From positions 370,129 through 434,128 of the forward strand of contig JBPBPL010000006.1 in assembly GCA_050954285.1 (NCBI GenBank): a stretch of DNA of 64,000 nucleotides, read 5' to 3'. Positions 33,136 to 41,987 of this stretch are shown here, piece by piece; positions within the stretch are counted from its first letter, which is position 1, and each line of letters opens with the position of its first letter. Source of the stretch: Mucilaginibacter_A sp050954285 (lineage in GTDB: Bacteria; Bacteroidota; Bacteroidia; Sphingobacteriales; Sphingobacteriaceae). The translations under genes and the position numbers were made by a program. Below the pieces are notes generated by a model. It ran no database searches. It saw nothing but the letters and a program-made list of their open reading frames with translations, and was not told where the DNA came from.

Positions 33136-33837
33136 ATGCAAATAGATAAAAAAGAGTTTAGGAAATATGCCGTAAAACACCACCGTATTAACGGCATTTA
33201 TGTAGATAAATTTATAGCAGGTGTAGAAACTGCGCAGTTACCAACAGGTATGACGCCATACATTATTGAAGAGCGTCAGTTAAATGTGGCCCAGATGGAT
33301 GTATTTTCGCGTTTGATGATGGATCGTATCATCTTCTTAGGTGATGCCGTTATGGATCAAAATGCAAACATTATCCAAGCACAATTACTTTTCCTGCAAT
33401 CCACCGATGCCAAAAGAGATATTCAGATTTATATTAATTCTCCGGGCGGTTCCGTTTATGCAGGTTTGGGTATTTATGATACCATGCAGTTTATTTCTAA
33501 TGATGTAGCTACCATTTGTACCGGTATGGCTGCTTCTATGGCCGCAGTTTTGCTTTGTGCCGGAACAAAAGGCAAGCGTGCCGTTTTGCCGCATTCACGT
33601 GTAATGATTCACCAGCCGTCAGGTGGTGCACAGGGCGTAGCTTCTGATATGGAAATTAACCTGCGTGAAATGCTGCGTTTGAAAAAAGAATTATATGAAA
33701 TTATATCTAAGCATTCTGAACAACCGTATGAATGGGTAGAAAAATCTTCTGATCGCGATTACTGGATGACTTCAGATGAAGCCAAAGAATATGGTATGGT
33801 TGATGAAATTCTGAAAAGTAATAAAGCCGATAAGTAA
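33136..33837 (+). CDS. clpP: ATP-dependent Clp protease proteolytic subunit
   Basis: The ATG at 33136 is used; a TTG-started reading from 33118 overlaps the terminator T-tract. 233 residues with catalytic Ser134 (GMAASMAA), His159 (MIHQP) and Asp208. IYINSPGGSVYAGLGIYDTMQFI is the family core. The N terminus is about 35 residues longer than mature E. coli ClpP. It forms a tetradecameric barrel with ClpX, the next gene, 12 bases away. Confidence 0.97.
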   Translation: MQIDKKEFRKYAVKHHRINGIYVDKFIAGVETAQLPTGMTPYIIEERQLNVAQMDVFSRLMMDRIIFLGDAVMDQNANIIQAQLLFLQSTDAKRDIQIYINSPGGSVYAGLGIYDTMQFISNDVATICTGMAASMAAVLLCAGTKGKRAVLPHSRVMIHQPSGGAQGVASDMEINLREMLRLKKELYEIISKHSEQPYEWVEKSSDRDYWMTSDEAKEYGMVDEILKSNKADK

Positions 33838-33849
33838 TTCAAAAAAACC

Positions 33850-35097
33850 ATGAGCAAAACCAGTAAAGATATAAAATGTTCCTTTTGTGGTGCTGGCAAG
33901 CAGGATTCGTTGATGCTAATTGCCGGGCTGGACGCTCATATTTGTGATAAATGCGTAAACCAGGCCAATGATATTTTGGCTGAAGAACTAAAATTGCGGA
34001 AAGTAAAATCTCCGCAGCAAGTTAATGGTGCTGCTACTGTTTTAAAACCGCTGGAGATTAAAACCCATTTAGATCAATATGTAATTGGTCAGGATGATGC
34101 AAAAAAAGTATTATCTGTTGCAGTTTACAATCATTATAAAAGGCTAAATCAGAAAATCGGTAAGGATGAAGTAGATATTGAAAAATCTAATATCATTTTG
34201 GTTGGTGAAACTGGTACAGGTAAAACTTTATTAGCTAAAACAATTGCAAAGGTGTTGAATGTGCCTTTTTGCATTTGTGATGCAACGGTTTTAACGGAAG
34301 CTGGTTATGTTGGAGAGGATGTTGAAAGTATTTTAACCCGTCTTTTACAGGCTGCTGATTATGATGTAACGCTAGCTGAACGTGGTATTGTTTACATTGA
34401 TGAGGTAGATAAAATTGCCCGCAAAAGTGATAACCCATCTATCACCCGTGACGTTTCTGGAGAAGGTGTACAACAGGCGTTACTCAAAATTCTGGAAGGA
34501 ACAATGGTGAATGTTCCGCCGCAAGGTGGCCGTAAACATCCGGATCAAAAAATGATTACGGTAAATACCAGCAACATTTTGTTTATCTGCGGAGGTGCTT
34601 TTGACGGTATTGAAAAGAAAATTGCTAACCGGATGCGTACCCAAACGGTGGGTTACAAAATGAAAGGCGACGATCAGGACATCGACCTGAAAAATCTATA
34701 TAAATATATTTCTCCACAGGATTTGAAAGCTTTTGGACTGATTCCGGAGTTGATTGGCCGTTTGCCTGTATTAACTTATTTAAATCCGCTGGATCGTAAA
34801 GCCATGCTTGCAATTCTGATCGAACCAAAAAACTCTTTAATCAAACAATACAATAAGCTGTTTGAATATGAAGATGTAGAACTGAACTTTGATACCGAAG
34901 TTTTAGATTATATTGTAGATAAAGCAATGGAATTTAAGCTTGGAGCACGCGGCCTGCGTTCTATTTGTGAAGCAATCATGATTGATGCGATGTTTGAAAT
35001 ACCATCCAGTCGAGATCAGAAGCAACTTGATATTACACTCGATTATGCCAGAGAAAAGTTTGAAAAATCCGACTTGAAAAAGTTAAAAGCTGCATAA
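33850..35097 (+). CDS. clpX: ATP-dependent Clp protease ATPase subunit ClpX
   Basis: A 415-residue AAA+ unfoldase. An N-terminal zinc-binding domain uses Cys10, Cys13, Cys32 and Cys35. Walker A is GETGTGKT (119-126), Walker B is YIDEVDK, the pore loop is GYVGEDVES-adjacent, and LIGRLPVLTYL and the sensor-2 GARGLRS follow. Its partner is ClpP directly upstream, and it ends at a strong terminator. Confidence 0.98.
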   Translation: MSKTSKDIKCSFCGAGKQDSLMLIAGLDAHICDKCVNQANDILAEELKLRKVKSPQQVNGAATVLKPLEIKTHLDQYVIGQDDAKKVLSVAVYNHYKRLNQKIGKDEVDIEKSNIILVGETGTGKTLLAKTIAKVLNVPFCICDATVLTEAGYVGEDVESILTRLLQAADYDVTLAERGIVYIDEVDKIARKSDNPSITRDVSGEGVQQALLKILEGTMVNVPPQGGRKHPDQKMITVNTSNILFICGGAFDGIEKKIANRMRTQTVGYKMKGDDQDIDLKNLYKYISPQDLKAFGLIPELIGRLPVLTYLNPLDRKAMLAILIEPKNSLIKQYNKLFEYEDVELNFDTEVLDYIVDKAMEFKLGARGLRSICEAIMIDAMFEIPSSRDQKQLDITLDYAREKFEKSDLKKLKAA

Positions 35098-35128
35098 AAA
35101 AACCCCGGTTTAAAGCCGGGGTTTTTTT
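35096..35128 (+). terminator. Intrinsic terminator of clpPX
   Basis: AAAAAAACCCCGG (35096-35108) pairs with CCGGGGTTTTTTT (35116-35128), a 13-bp stem including the T-tract. Confidence 0.93.
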
Positions 35129-35144
35129 ATGCTTATTTTTGTGT

Positions 35145-35158
35145 GGTAAAAGAAGCAT
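35145..35158 (+). repeat. RMAGYAT repeat in the amn leader (exact core GGTAAAAGAAGCAT)
   Basis: It lies between the clpX terminator and the amn ATG, which is four bases downstream (35163). A T-rich ATTTTTG precedes it as a weak dyad arm. Confidence 0.8.
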
Positions 35159-35162
35159 CATT

Positions 35163-36026
35163 ATGAATGAAGAAAAAGACGTTAAGAAAGATCCTGAAAT
35201 TGTAAAGCAATCTAACAAAATAAACGAAGTTCAAAGTCCGGTAAAATCTGGCCTTAAAACTAAAGAAGCGATTGTGGCCAACTGGTTGCCCCGTTATACC
35301 GGCCGGCCGCTTGATGATTTTAAAGAATACGTGATCTTGACTAATTTTTCTAAATATATTCAATTGTTTTCAGAATGGCACAATAATGCGCCGATCATGG
35401 GTTTGGATAAGCCGATGCAAAGTGTTACAGCTGATGGTATCACCATCATCAATTTTGGAATGGGCAGTGCCTTGGCTGCAACAGTGATGGATTTATTAAC
35501 AGCAATTCATCCAAAAGCTGTAATTTTTTTAGGTAAATGCGGTGGTTTAAAACGAAAAAATAATGTTGGCGACCTAATTTTGCCTATTGCTGCCATTCGT
35601 GGCGAAGGAACTTCCAATGATTATTTACCTTCTGAAGTGCCTGCACTTCCGGCTTTTGCGCTTCAAAAAGCAATCTCAACTACGATCAGAGATCATTCAA
35701 GAGATTACTGGACCGGAACCGTTTACACCACTAACCGCCGCGTTTGGGAGCATGATAAAAACTTCAAAAAATACCTGAAAAGCTTGCGCACGATGGCAGT
35801 GGATATGGAAACGGCTACTATATTTATAACCGGTTTTGCCAACAAAATTCCAACGGGTGCGCTGCTGCTGGTTTCCGATCAGCCAATGATTCCGGAAGGC
35901 GTAAAAACTGCGGAAAGTGATTCCTCTGTAACCGAAAAATTTGTAGAAACGCACCTTCGGGTAGGGATTGATTCTTTAAAACAGTTGATTAATCACGGCC
36001 AAACGGTAAAACATTTGCAATTTTAG
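35163..36026 (+). CDS. amn: AMP nucleosidase (phosphorylase superfamily)
   Basis: The ATG at 35163 gives 287 residues; a longer reading passes through the repeat. The PNP/UDP-phosphorylase fold is seen in INFGMGSALAATVMDLL, AVIFLGKCGGLK, VGDLILPIAAIRGEGTSNDYLP, AVDMETATIF (the ME motif) and LLLVSDQPM. Bacteroidota members of this group are annotated as AMP nucleosidase (AMP to adenine and ribose-5-phosphate). An alternative is a related purine nucleoside phosphorylase. Confidence 0.85.
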   Translation: MNEEKDVKKDPEIVKQSNKINEVQSPVKSGLKTKEAIVANWLPRYTGRPLDDFKEYVILTNFSKYIQLFSEWHNNAPIMGLDKPMQSVTADGITIINFGMGSALAATVMDLLTAIHPKAVIFLGKCGGLKRKNNVGDLILPIAAIRGEGTSNDYLPSEVPALPAFALQKAISTTIRDHSRDYWTGTVYTTNRRVWEHDKNFKKYLKSLRTMAVDMETATIFITGFANKIPTGALLLVSDQPMIPEGVKTAESDSSVTEKFVETHLRVGIDSLKQLINHGQTVKHLQF

Positions 36027-36042
36027 ATGTTAAATTTATACT

Positions 36043-36056
36043 GATAAAAGAAGCAT
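36043..36056 (+). repeat. RMAGYAT repeat between amn and the CBS gene (exact core GATAAAAGAAGCAT)
   Basis: It lies 17 bases after the amn stop and 22 bases before the next ATG. TTTATACT precedes it as part of the dyad. Confidence 0.8.
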
Positions 36057-36077
36057 CACCCCAATTATTATAATATT

Positions 36078-37439
36078 ATGTGGTACAACAATATTCTCGA
36101 AACCATTGGCAACACGCCGCTGGTTAAACTAAACGTCATCCCGAAAGAAATAAAAGCAACGGTTTTGGCCAAGATAGAAACGACTAATCCGGGAAATTCT
36201 ATTAAAGACCGCATGGCTTTGAAAATGATTGAAGATGCCGAAAAAAGCGGTAAACTCAAACCTGGCGGAACAATTATTGAAGGTACTTCCGGCAATACGG
36301 GCATGGGATTGGCCATTGCTGCGGTGATTAAAGGTTATAAATGTATTTTTACTACAACTGATAAGCAATCCAAAGAAAAAGTAGATGCACTGCGCGCTTT
36401 TGGTGCTGAAGTAATCGTTTGCCCCACAAATGTTGATCCGGAAGATGCACGTTCTTATTATTCGGTTTCAACTCGTTTAGAGCGGGAAGTTCCAAATTCA
36501 TGGAAGCCAAATCAGTACGATAATCCTTCTAATACACAAGCCAATTACGAGCAAACCGGTCCGGAAATTTGGGAACAAACGGAAGGAAAAGTGACTCATA
36601 TCATTGTTGGTGCCGGTACCGGCGGAACGATTTCCGGTGTTGGGAAATATCTGAAAGAGAAAAACCCGGCTATCCAGGTTTTAGGAATCGATACTTACGG
36701 ATCAGTTTTTAAGAAGTATAAAGAAACCGGCATTTTTGATAAAAACGAAATCTATCCTTATATTACTGAAGGAATAGGAGAGGACTTTTTGCCGGAAAAT
36801 GTTGATTTTTCGGTAATCGATTATTTTGAAAAAGTTACCGATAAAGATGCTGCCCTGATGACGCGGGAAATTGCCCGTAAAGAAGGCATTTTTGCAGGAA
36901 ATTCCGCCGGCTCAGCAATGGCAGGTTTAATGCAGATGAAGGATCGTTTTAAAGAAGGCGATGTGGTGGTGGTCATTTTTCCTGATCATGGGTCACGCTA
37001 CATGGGGAAAATGTATAATGAAGACTGGCTGCGCGAACGTGGTTTTATCAAAAATGAAAAACTGACTGCCAGAAGTATTATCAGTAAAGAATCTGATCAG
37101 CCTATTGTAACAATTGATGCAGAAGAAACTATTTCGAAAGCAATTAACATCATCAAATCTTTAAATATTTCGCAGATCCCGGTTACGCAGCAGGACATGA
37201 TTATTGGTAAAATAACGGAAAGCGATATTTTGGATGCGCTGCTGGAAAATCCTTCTTTGAAATCTCATCCGGTGAAAAGCATTATTACTTCGCCGTTTCC
37301 GTTTGTAGATTTGAATACTTCTATTGATAAAATTTCTTCCCTTATTAATAAAGAAAATACAGCTGTTTTGGTAGAAGATGAAAAGGGAAAATTTAAAATT
37401 ATTACGCAATATGATATTATCAATGCGATTTCTGGATAG
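36078..37439 (+). CDS. Cystathionine beta-synthase, PLP enzyme with CBS domain pair
   Basis: 453 residues. The N-terminal fold-type II PLP domain has the Schiff-base Lys43 (GNSIKDRMA), EGTSGNTGMGLA (70-80) and VGAGTGGTISG. The C-terminal tandem CBS domains (about 335-453; SKAINIIKSLNISQIPVTQ and SIDKISSLINKENTAVLVED) are typical of the eukaryote-like CBS, where they can bind AdoMet. It condenses Ser or O-acetylserine with homocysteine or sulfide. The chain is complete, and a strong inverted-repeat terminator follows. Confidence 0.94.
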   Translation: MWYNNILETIGNTPLVKLNVIPKEIKATVLAKIETTNPGNSIKDRMALKMIEDAEKSGKLKPGGTIIEGTSGNTGMGLAIAAVIKGYKCIFTTTDKQSKEKVDALRAFGAEVIVCPTNVDPEDARSYYSVSTRLEREVPNSWKPNQYDNPSNTQANYEQTGPEIWEQTEGKVTHIIVGAGTGGTISGVGKYLKEKNPAIQVLGIDTYGSVFKKYKETGIFDKNEIYPYITEGIGEDFLPENVDFSVIDYFEKVTDKDAALMTREIARKEGIFAGNSAGSAMAGLMQMKDRFKEGDVVVVIFPDHGSRYMGKMYNEDWLRERGFIKNEKLTARSIISKESDQPIVTIDAEETISKAINIIKSLNISQIPVTQQDMIIGKITESDILDALLENPSLKSHPVKSIITSPFPFVDLNTSIDKISSLINKENTAVLVEDEKGKFKIITQYDIINAISG

Positions 37440-37445
37440 ATCGAT

Positions 37446-37508
37446 AATTTTACCTCATAAAAAAAGCATTGGCTGAAACAGGCAATGCTTTTTTTATGAG
37501 GTAAAATT
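37446..37508. terminator. 26-bp perfect inverted repeat: bidirectional terminator built from two RMAGYAT elements
   Basis: Arms 37446-37471 and 37483-37508 are exact reverse complements around an 11-base loop. Each arm reads AATTTTA-CCTCA-TAAAAAAAGCAT, i.e. the full repeat layout with one core deviation. It separates the convergent CBS and murA genes and has A/T runs on both sides. Confidence 0.9.
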
Positions 37509-37513
37509 AGGAT

Positions 37514-38818
37514 TTAGATTCTTTTGATATCAGCACCTAAAGTCAGCAAACGTTGATCAATGTATTGATAGCCACGTTCAATCTGTTCAATGTTGCTGAT
37601 GACTGATTTTCCTTTTGCAGATAAAGCAGCAATCAGTAAAGAAACACCCGCGCGAATATCCGGCGAAGTCATTTCAATACCGCGTAATTTCACTTTTTTA
37701 TCCAACCCGATTACAGTTGCACGGTGTGGATCACAGAGGATAATCTGTGCACCCATATCAATCAGTTTATCTACAAAAAACAAACGGCTTTCAAACATTT
37801 TTTGATGGATCAAAACCGAACCTTTTGCCTGTGTGGCAATTACCAAAACGATGCTCAATAAATCTGGCGTAAAACCCGGCCACGGTGCATCAGCAACGGT
37901 TAAAATCGAGCCATCAATAAAAGTATCAATCTCATAATGTTTTTGTGCCGGAATATAAAGATCATCTCCGCGCAGCTCAAACTGAATGCCCAAACGGGCA
38001 AAAGTATTTGGAATAATTCCTAATTCCTGAAAGCAAACATCTTTTATGGTAATTTCAGATTCTGTCATGGCCGCCAAACCAATAAAAGAACCAATTTCGA
38101 TCATATCCGGCAGTAAACGATGCTCTGTTCCGCCTAAGTGTTCTACGCCTTCAATAGTTAGCAAATTTGATTTAATACCGGAAATTTTGGCACCCATCCG
38201 GTTCAGCATTTTGCAAAGTTGTTGCAGATAAGGTTCGCAGGCGGCGTTGTAAATTGTGGTTGTTCCTTTTGCCAAAACTGCAGCCATAACTACGTTTGCT
38301 GTTCCGGTAACAGATGCTTCCTCCAGCAAAATATCGGTGCCTTTTAGTTGAGAGGCATCTACATCAAAAAACTCCTCTGAAGCACTGTACTCAAAGCGAG
38401 CTCCTAATTTTTCAAAGCCTAAAAAGTGTGTATCCAATCTTCTACGGCCAATTTTATCGCCGCCAGGTTTTGGTATAGAAGCTTTTCCAAAGCGGGCTAA
38501 AAGCGGACCGACAATCATAATCGAACCGCGCAAACCGCCCCCTTTTTGTTTAAAGGCATCCGATTTAAAAAAATCCTGATTAATGTTACTCGCCTGAAAA
38601 GTGTATGTGTCAGCAGTAATTTTCTCTACCAAAACGCCCATATCACTCAACAGCTCAATCAGTTTATTCACGTCTTTAATATCCGGAATATTACTGATCG
38701 TAACTTTTTCTGCCGTCAGCAATACAGCAGAAATTACCTGTAAAGCTTCATTTTTGGCACCTTGGGGTATAATTTCTCCCTTTAAAGGTTTGCCGCCCCA
38801 TATTTCAAATGCGCTCAT
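37514..38818 (-). CDS. murA: UDP-N-acetylglucosamine 1-carboxyvinyltransferase (fosfomycin-insensitive type)
   Basis: A 434-residue enzyme catalysing the first committed step of peptidoglycan synthesis, from PEP and UDP-GlcNAc. KNEALQVISA, GGGLRGSIMIVGPLLARFG and DIRAGVSLLIAALSAKG are family motifs. The active-site loop reads KPGGDKIGRRRLDTH: the Cys of E. coli MurA (Cys115, target of fosfomycin) is Asp121. A Cys-to-Asp change at this position is known to keep activity and abolish fosfomycin alkylation. Confidence 0.97.
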   Translation of the reverse strand: MSAFEIWGGKPLKGEIIPQGAKNEALQVISAVLLTAEKVTISNIPDIKDVNKLIELLSDMGVLVEKITADTYTFQASNINQDFFKSDAFKQKGGGLRGSIMIVGPLLARFGKASIPKPGGDKIGRRRLDTHFLGFEKLGARFEYSASEEFFDVDASQLKGTDILLEEASVTGTANVVMAAVLAKGTTTIYNAACEPYLQQLCKMLNRMGAKISGIKSNLLTIEGVEHLGGTEHRLLPDMIEIGSFIGLAAMTESEITIKDVCFQELGIIPNTFARLGIQFELRGDDLYIPAQKHYEIDTFIDGSILTVADAPWPGFTPDLLSIVLVIATQAKGSVLIHQKMFESRLFFVDKLIDMGAQIILCDPHRATVIGLDKKVKLRGIEMTSPDIRAGVSLLIAALSAKGKSVISNIEQIERGYQYIDQRLLTLGADIKRI

Positions 38819-38823
38819 AATTT

Positions 38824-38848
38824 AATTTTTACCCGGTAAAAACAGTAT
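38824..38848 (+). repeat. RMAGYAT repeat touching the DUF4290 gene stop (exact core GGTAAAAACAGTAT)
   Basis: AATTTTTA-CCCG-GTAAAAACAGTAT fills almost the whole murA-DUF4290 spacer. Its last base is the first base of the minus-strand stop triplet (38848-38850). Confidence 0.85.
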
Positions 38849-39552
38849 CAGAATTTCCTGCCGCCTGGATTGTTATTGTTGGTTCGGTTTCGGTTGTTTT
38901 GTGCGTGGCGAGGATTGTTATTGTTATTCTGACGGCCTTTATTATTCTGATTTTGGTTGCTGCCAGCACGCGGACGATTGGTGTTTTGTGCTACCGGCGT
39001 GCGGTATTCTACCCGGTTAAGATTAATGTTTTCTTCTAGCTTCAGTTCGTCTTTTGATAATATCCGCAAATCACTCAAAATGGTTTCGTCTGCCACAGAA
39101 TCTTTGTTCCAGGTAACATAAGCCATTTTCATAAAATTAGCAATTGCCTGTACCATGTGCTGCCGACGTGGTCCGTCTTCAATTGTTCTGGCTTTTTCAA
39201 TCATCAGTTCAATCGTTTTTCCATAATGTTTAAAGCTGATTTTTTGCTGCGGATATTTTAGCGGATCTGGTTTAAAATGAATCGCTTCCTGTGTTGGTTT
39301 AGGATACGGCGCATCCACATCAATTTTAAACTCGGAAATAATGTGCAAGTGATCCCAAAGTTTGTGCTTAAAATCAGCTACATCACGCAAATGCGGATTT
39401 AAAAATCCCATCAAATCAATTACCACGTGTGCATAGCGGTTGCGTTCTTCTTTGGTAGGCAGTGCAACAATATATTTAACCATATTCTGCACGTTGCGGC
39501 CGTATTCAGACAGGATTAATTTGCTGCGGGATGAATTATAATCAAAGGTCAT
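38848..39552 (-). CDS. DUF4290 family protein with Asn/Arg-rich tail
   Basis: 234 residues. Residues 1-175 match the Bacteroidota-specific DUF4290 (YGRNVQNMVKYIVALPTKEERNRYAHVVIDLMG, HLRDVADFKHKLWDHLHIISEF, GPRRQHMVQAIANFMKMAY). The last 60 residues are Asn/Arg/Gln/Gly repeats, probably disordered and perhaps RNA-binding. The function is unknown. It lies between pcrA and murA on one strand. Confidence 0.9.
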   Translation of the reverse strand: MTFDYNSSRSKLILSEYGRNVQNMVKYIVALPTKEERNRYAHVVIDLMGFLNPHLRDVADFKHKLWDHLHIISEFKIDVDAPYPKPTQEAIHFKPDPLKYPQQKISFKHYGKTIELMIEKARTIEDGPRRQHMVQAIANFMKMAYVTWNKDSVADETILSDLRILSKDELKLEENINLNRVEYRTPVAQNTNRPRAGSNQNQNNKGRQNNNNNPRHAQNNRNRTNNNNPGGRKF

Positions 39553-39573
39553 TGTTGTTTAATTAAACAGGTA

Positions 39574-39643
39574 ATACTTCTTTTATACGGAAGGATTTAC
39601 GTTTAAAGCGTCAATTTGCTTTAAATAGTATAAAAGAAGCTAT
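39574..39643. repeat. Inverted pair of RMAGYAT near-copies between the DUF4290 gene and pcrA
   Basis: CTTCTTTTATAC (39577-39588) and GTATAAAAGAAG (39628-39639) form a perfect 12-bp inverted repeat around a 39-base loop. The second copy overlaps the pcrA stop codon (39640-39642). It could act as a pcrA terminator. Confidence 0.7.
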
Positions 39644-41907
39644 TCTACAATACGAAGTTTGGCAAATTTAAGCAACAATTGCTTTTGTCCAAGCTCTTTA
39701 AAAAATATTGTTGCTTTTATATCCGGTTTGTTGCCTTCCAGGTTAATCACTTTGCCAAAACCGAAACGCTCATGTTCCACTTCCATTCCGGATTGCAACT
39801 TGTTCATGTCTGATGGTGCAAAGCCAGCCGTTGGCACATGTGCTTTAGCCAAAACCGAAGTTGTTTTTGGTGCTGAAGCTGCTACTTTAGGTTTAGAAAA
39901 AGAATCACTGTTGCCAAGTTTCGGACTATCAAAAAACGGATTTCCGGAAGATGCTGGTTTCGCGCTGTAATCCAGTTCTAAAAATTTGGCATCAATTTCA
40001 TCCAGAAAACGGCTTGGTTCGCAATTGATCAATGTGCCAAATTTAAACCGGGAAGTAGCGTAGCTTAATGTTAATTTATGCTCTGTTCGTGTAACGCCCA
40101 CATAAAACAAACGTCGCTCTTCTTCCAGGTCGCTTCTGGAATTGAGAGACAGTTGTGACGGAAACAGGTTTTCTTCTAAGCCAACCACAAAAACATGCGG
40201 AAATTCCAAGCCTTTGGAAGAGTGAATCGTCATCAACGAAACCGTATCAGCATCTTTATTTTTATCGTTATCATCATTGGTGAGTAGCGCAATATCTTGT
40301 AAGAAAACGTCTAAACCTTTTTCTTCAATGTCTTCGCGTTCAGAAAACTCCTTGATACCATTTAATAATTCCTGAATGTTTTCATGGCGATTCAGGCCTT
40401 CTACTGATTTATCTTCATATAAATCTTTAAGCAAACCCGAATGTTGCGCAATGTGCAACGCTGCTTCATAAGCCGACATAGTTTGCGTGATTACCTGAAA
40501 ACTCTGGATCATCACCACAAAATTGCTCACGGTTGTTGCCGTACGGCCGTCCAGGTATTTGGCCGGATCAGTAATGGCTTCCCACAAACTAATCTGGTGC
40601 TGATTTGCGGCCACAATTAAACGATCAACTGTGGTATCGCCAATGCCTCTTTTAGGATAGTTTATGACGCGTTTCAGTGCAGCTTCATCATGCGGATTAT
40701 ACGTTAAACGAAAATATGCAATCAAATCCTTGATCTCTTTACGCTGATAAAAAGACAGGCCGCCATAAATTTTGTATGGAATATTCAGCTTGCGTAAACC
40801 TTCCTCCATAGATCTGGATTGCGCGTTGGTTCGGTACAAAATGGCAAAATCATTCCAACGGATACCTTTATTGGCATGTTCCGTCAAAATTCCTTCGGCT
40901 ACCATCTTGCCTTCTTCATTATCACTGAAGGCACGCATCACCTTAATTTTATCGCCATGCTCTTTTTCAGAATAAACTGTTTTTTTAAGCTGGTCTTTAT
41001 TATTGGCGATGATGCTGTTGGCTACATTAACGATATTTTGGGTGGAACGATAATTCTGCTCCAGTTTAAACACGTTCAGATCAGGATAATCCTTCTCAAA
41101 ATTTAAAATATTCTGAATATTGGCTCCGCGGAAAGCATAAATACTTTGTGCATCATCACCTACTACACAAATATTTTCGTTGATGGCTGCCAGTCTTTTT
41201 ACAATTAAATATTGAGAATAGTTGGTATCCTGGTACTCATCAACCATTAAATATTTAAACTTATTCTGGTATTTGTACAACGTTTCCGGATGGGTTTTCA
41301 ACAATTCGTTGGTTTTAAAAAGTAAATCATCAAAATCCATTGCCCCAGCACGGAAACATCTTACAGCATACATTTCATAAATTTTGCCCAGCTGTCCGCG
41401 TCCACCTGAAAAATCATCTGCCTGAATCTGGTCATTCAACTGGTATTCCTGCCAGGAAATCAAATTGTTTTTTGCCGCAGAAATCCGGTTATAAACGAAG
41501 TTCGCGCTGTATAATTTGTCATCCAGGCTCATTTCTTTCAGGATGGCACGCAAAAGACTTTTACTGTCGTCGGTATCGTAAATGGTAAAGTTGGATGGAT
41601 AACCGATTTTATCAGCCTCCACCCGAAGTAATTTAGCAAAAACCGAATGGAAAGTGCCCATCCAGATGTTTTTAGCTTCAGTTCCAACAACTTTTGTAAT
41701 TCGGTCACGCATTTCACGTGCGGCTTTGTTGGTGAAGGTTAAAACCAAAATATTGAAAGCATCAACACCCGTATAGATAAGGTGAGCTACCCGATAAGTA
41801 ATCACCCTCGTTTTACCCGAACCTGCACCTGCAATAATCATTACCGGCCCTTTTACACACTCCACAGCTGCCCGTTGCGAAGGATTTAAGCCTTTTAAAT
41901 ATTCCAA
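39640..41907 (-). CDS. pcrA: UvrD/PcrA-type superfamily 1 DNA helicase
   Basis: A 755-residue 3'-5' helicase for excision repair and replication-fork clearance. Motif I is IIAGAGSGKTRVIT, Ia FTNKAAREMRDRI, II MVDEYQDTN, III GDDAQSIYAFRGA, IV EQNYRSTQNI, V MTIHSSKGLEFPHVFV and VI RRLFYVGVTR. The C-terminal tail resembles the PcrA Tudor-like RNAP-binding domain (MEVEHERFGFGKVINLEG). The start is TTG at 41907 with AAGGAG six bases upstream, a rare Shine-Dalgarno for this phylum; an in-frame stop just upstream leaves no ATG. Confidence 0.95.
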   Translation of the reverse strand: MEYLKGLNPSQRAAVECVKGPVMIIAGAGSGKTRVITYRVAHLIYTGVDAFNILVLTFTNKAAREMRDRITKVVGTEAKNIWMGTFHSVFAKLLRVEADKIGYPSNFTIYDTDDSKSLLRAILKEMSLDDKLYSANFVYNRISAAKNNLISWQEYQLNDQIQADDFSGGRGQLGKIYEMYAVRCFRAGAMDFDDLLFKTNELLKTHPETLYKYQNKFKYLMVDEYQDTNYSQYLIVKRLAAINENICVVGDDAQSIYAFRGANIQNILNFEKDYPDLNVFKLEQNYRSTQNIVNVANSIIANNKDQLKKTVYSEKEHGDKIKVMRAFSDNEEGKMVAEGILTEHANKGIRWNDFAILYRTNAQSRSMEEGLRKLNIPYKIYGGLSFYQRKEIKDLIAYFRLTYNPHDEAALKRVINYPKRGIGDTTVDRLIVAANQHQISLWEAITDPAKYLDGRTATTVSNFVVMIQSFQVITQTMSAYEAALHIAQHSGLLKDLYEDKSVEGLNRHENIQELLNGIKEFSEREDIEEKGLDVFLQDIALLTNDDNDKNKDADTVSLMTIHSSKGLEFPHVFVVGLEENLFPSQLSLNSRSDLEEERRLFYVGVTRTEHKLTLSYATSRFKFGTLINCEPSRFLDEIDAKFLELDYSAKPASSGNPFFDSPKLGNSDSFSKPKVAASAPKTTSVLAKAHVPTAGFAPSDMNKLQSGMEVEHERFGFGKVINLEGNKPDIKATIFFKELGQKQLLLKFAKLRIVE

Positions 41908-41912
41908 AATTT

Positions 41913-41936
41913 TCTCCTTAGTTTATTGCAAAATTA
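41913..41936 (-). promoter_or_regulatory. pcrA -7 box and Shine-Dalgarno
   Basis: On the minus strand TAATTTTG (41929-41936) matches the TAnnTTTG -7 box, and AAGGAG (about 41914-41919) precedes the TTG start by six bases. The SD fixes the non-ATG start. Confidence 0.55.
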
Positions 41937-41963
41937 AAAATATGCCGCGGAGTTTTGGCAATG

Positions 41964-41987
41964 ATGCTTCTTTTATCAGGTAAAATT
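41964..41987 (-). repeat. RMAGYAT repeat overlapping the stop of the TPR kinase-like gene (exact, full dyad)
   Basis: ATGCTTCTTTTATC-AGG-TAAAATT; the end of the dyad contains the stop triplet (41986-41988) of the minus-strand gene. Confidence 0.85.
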
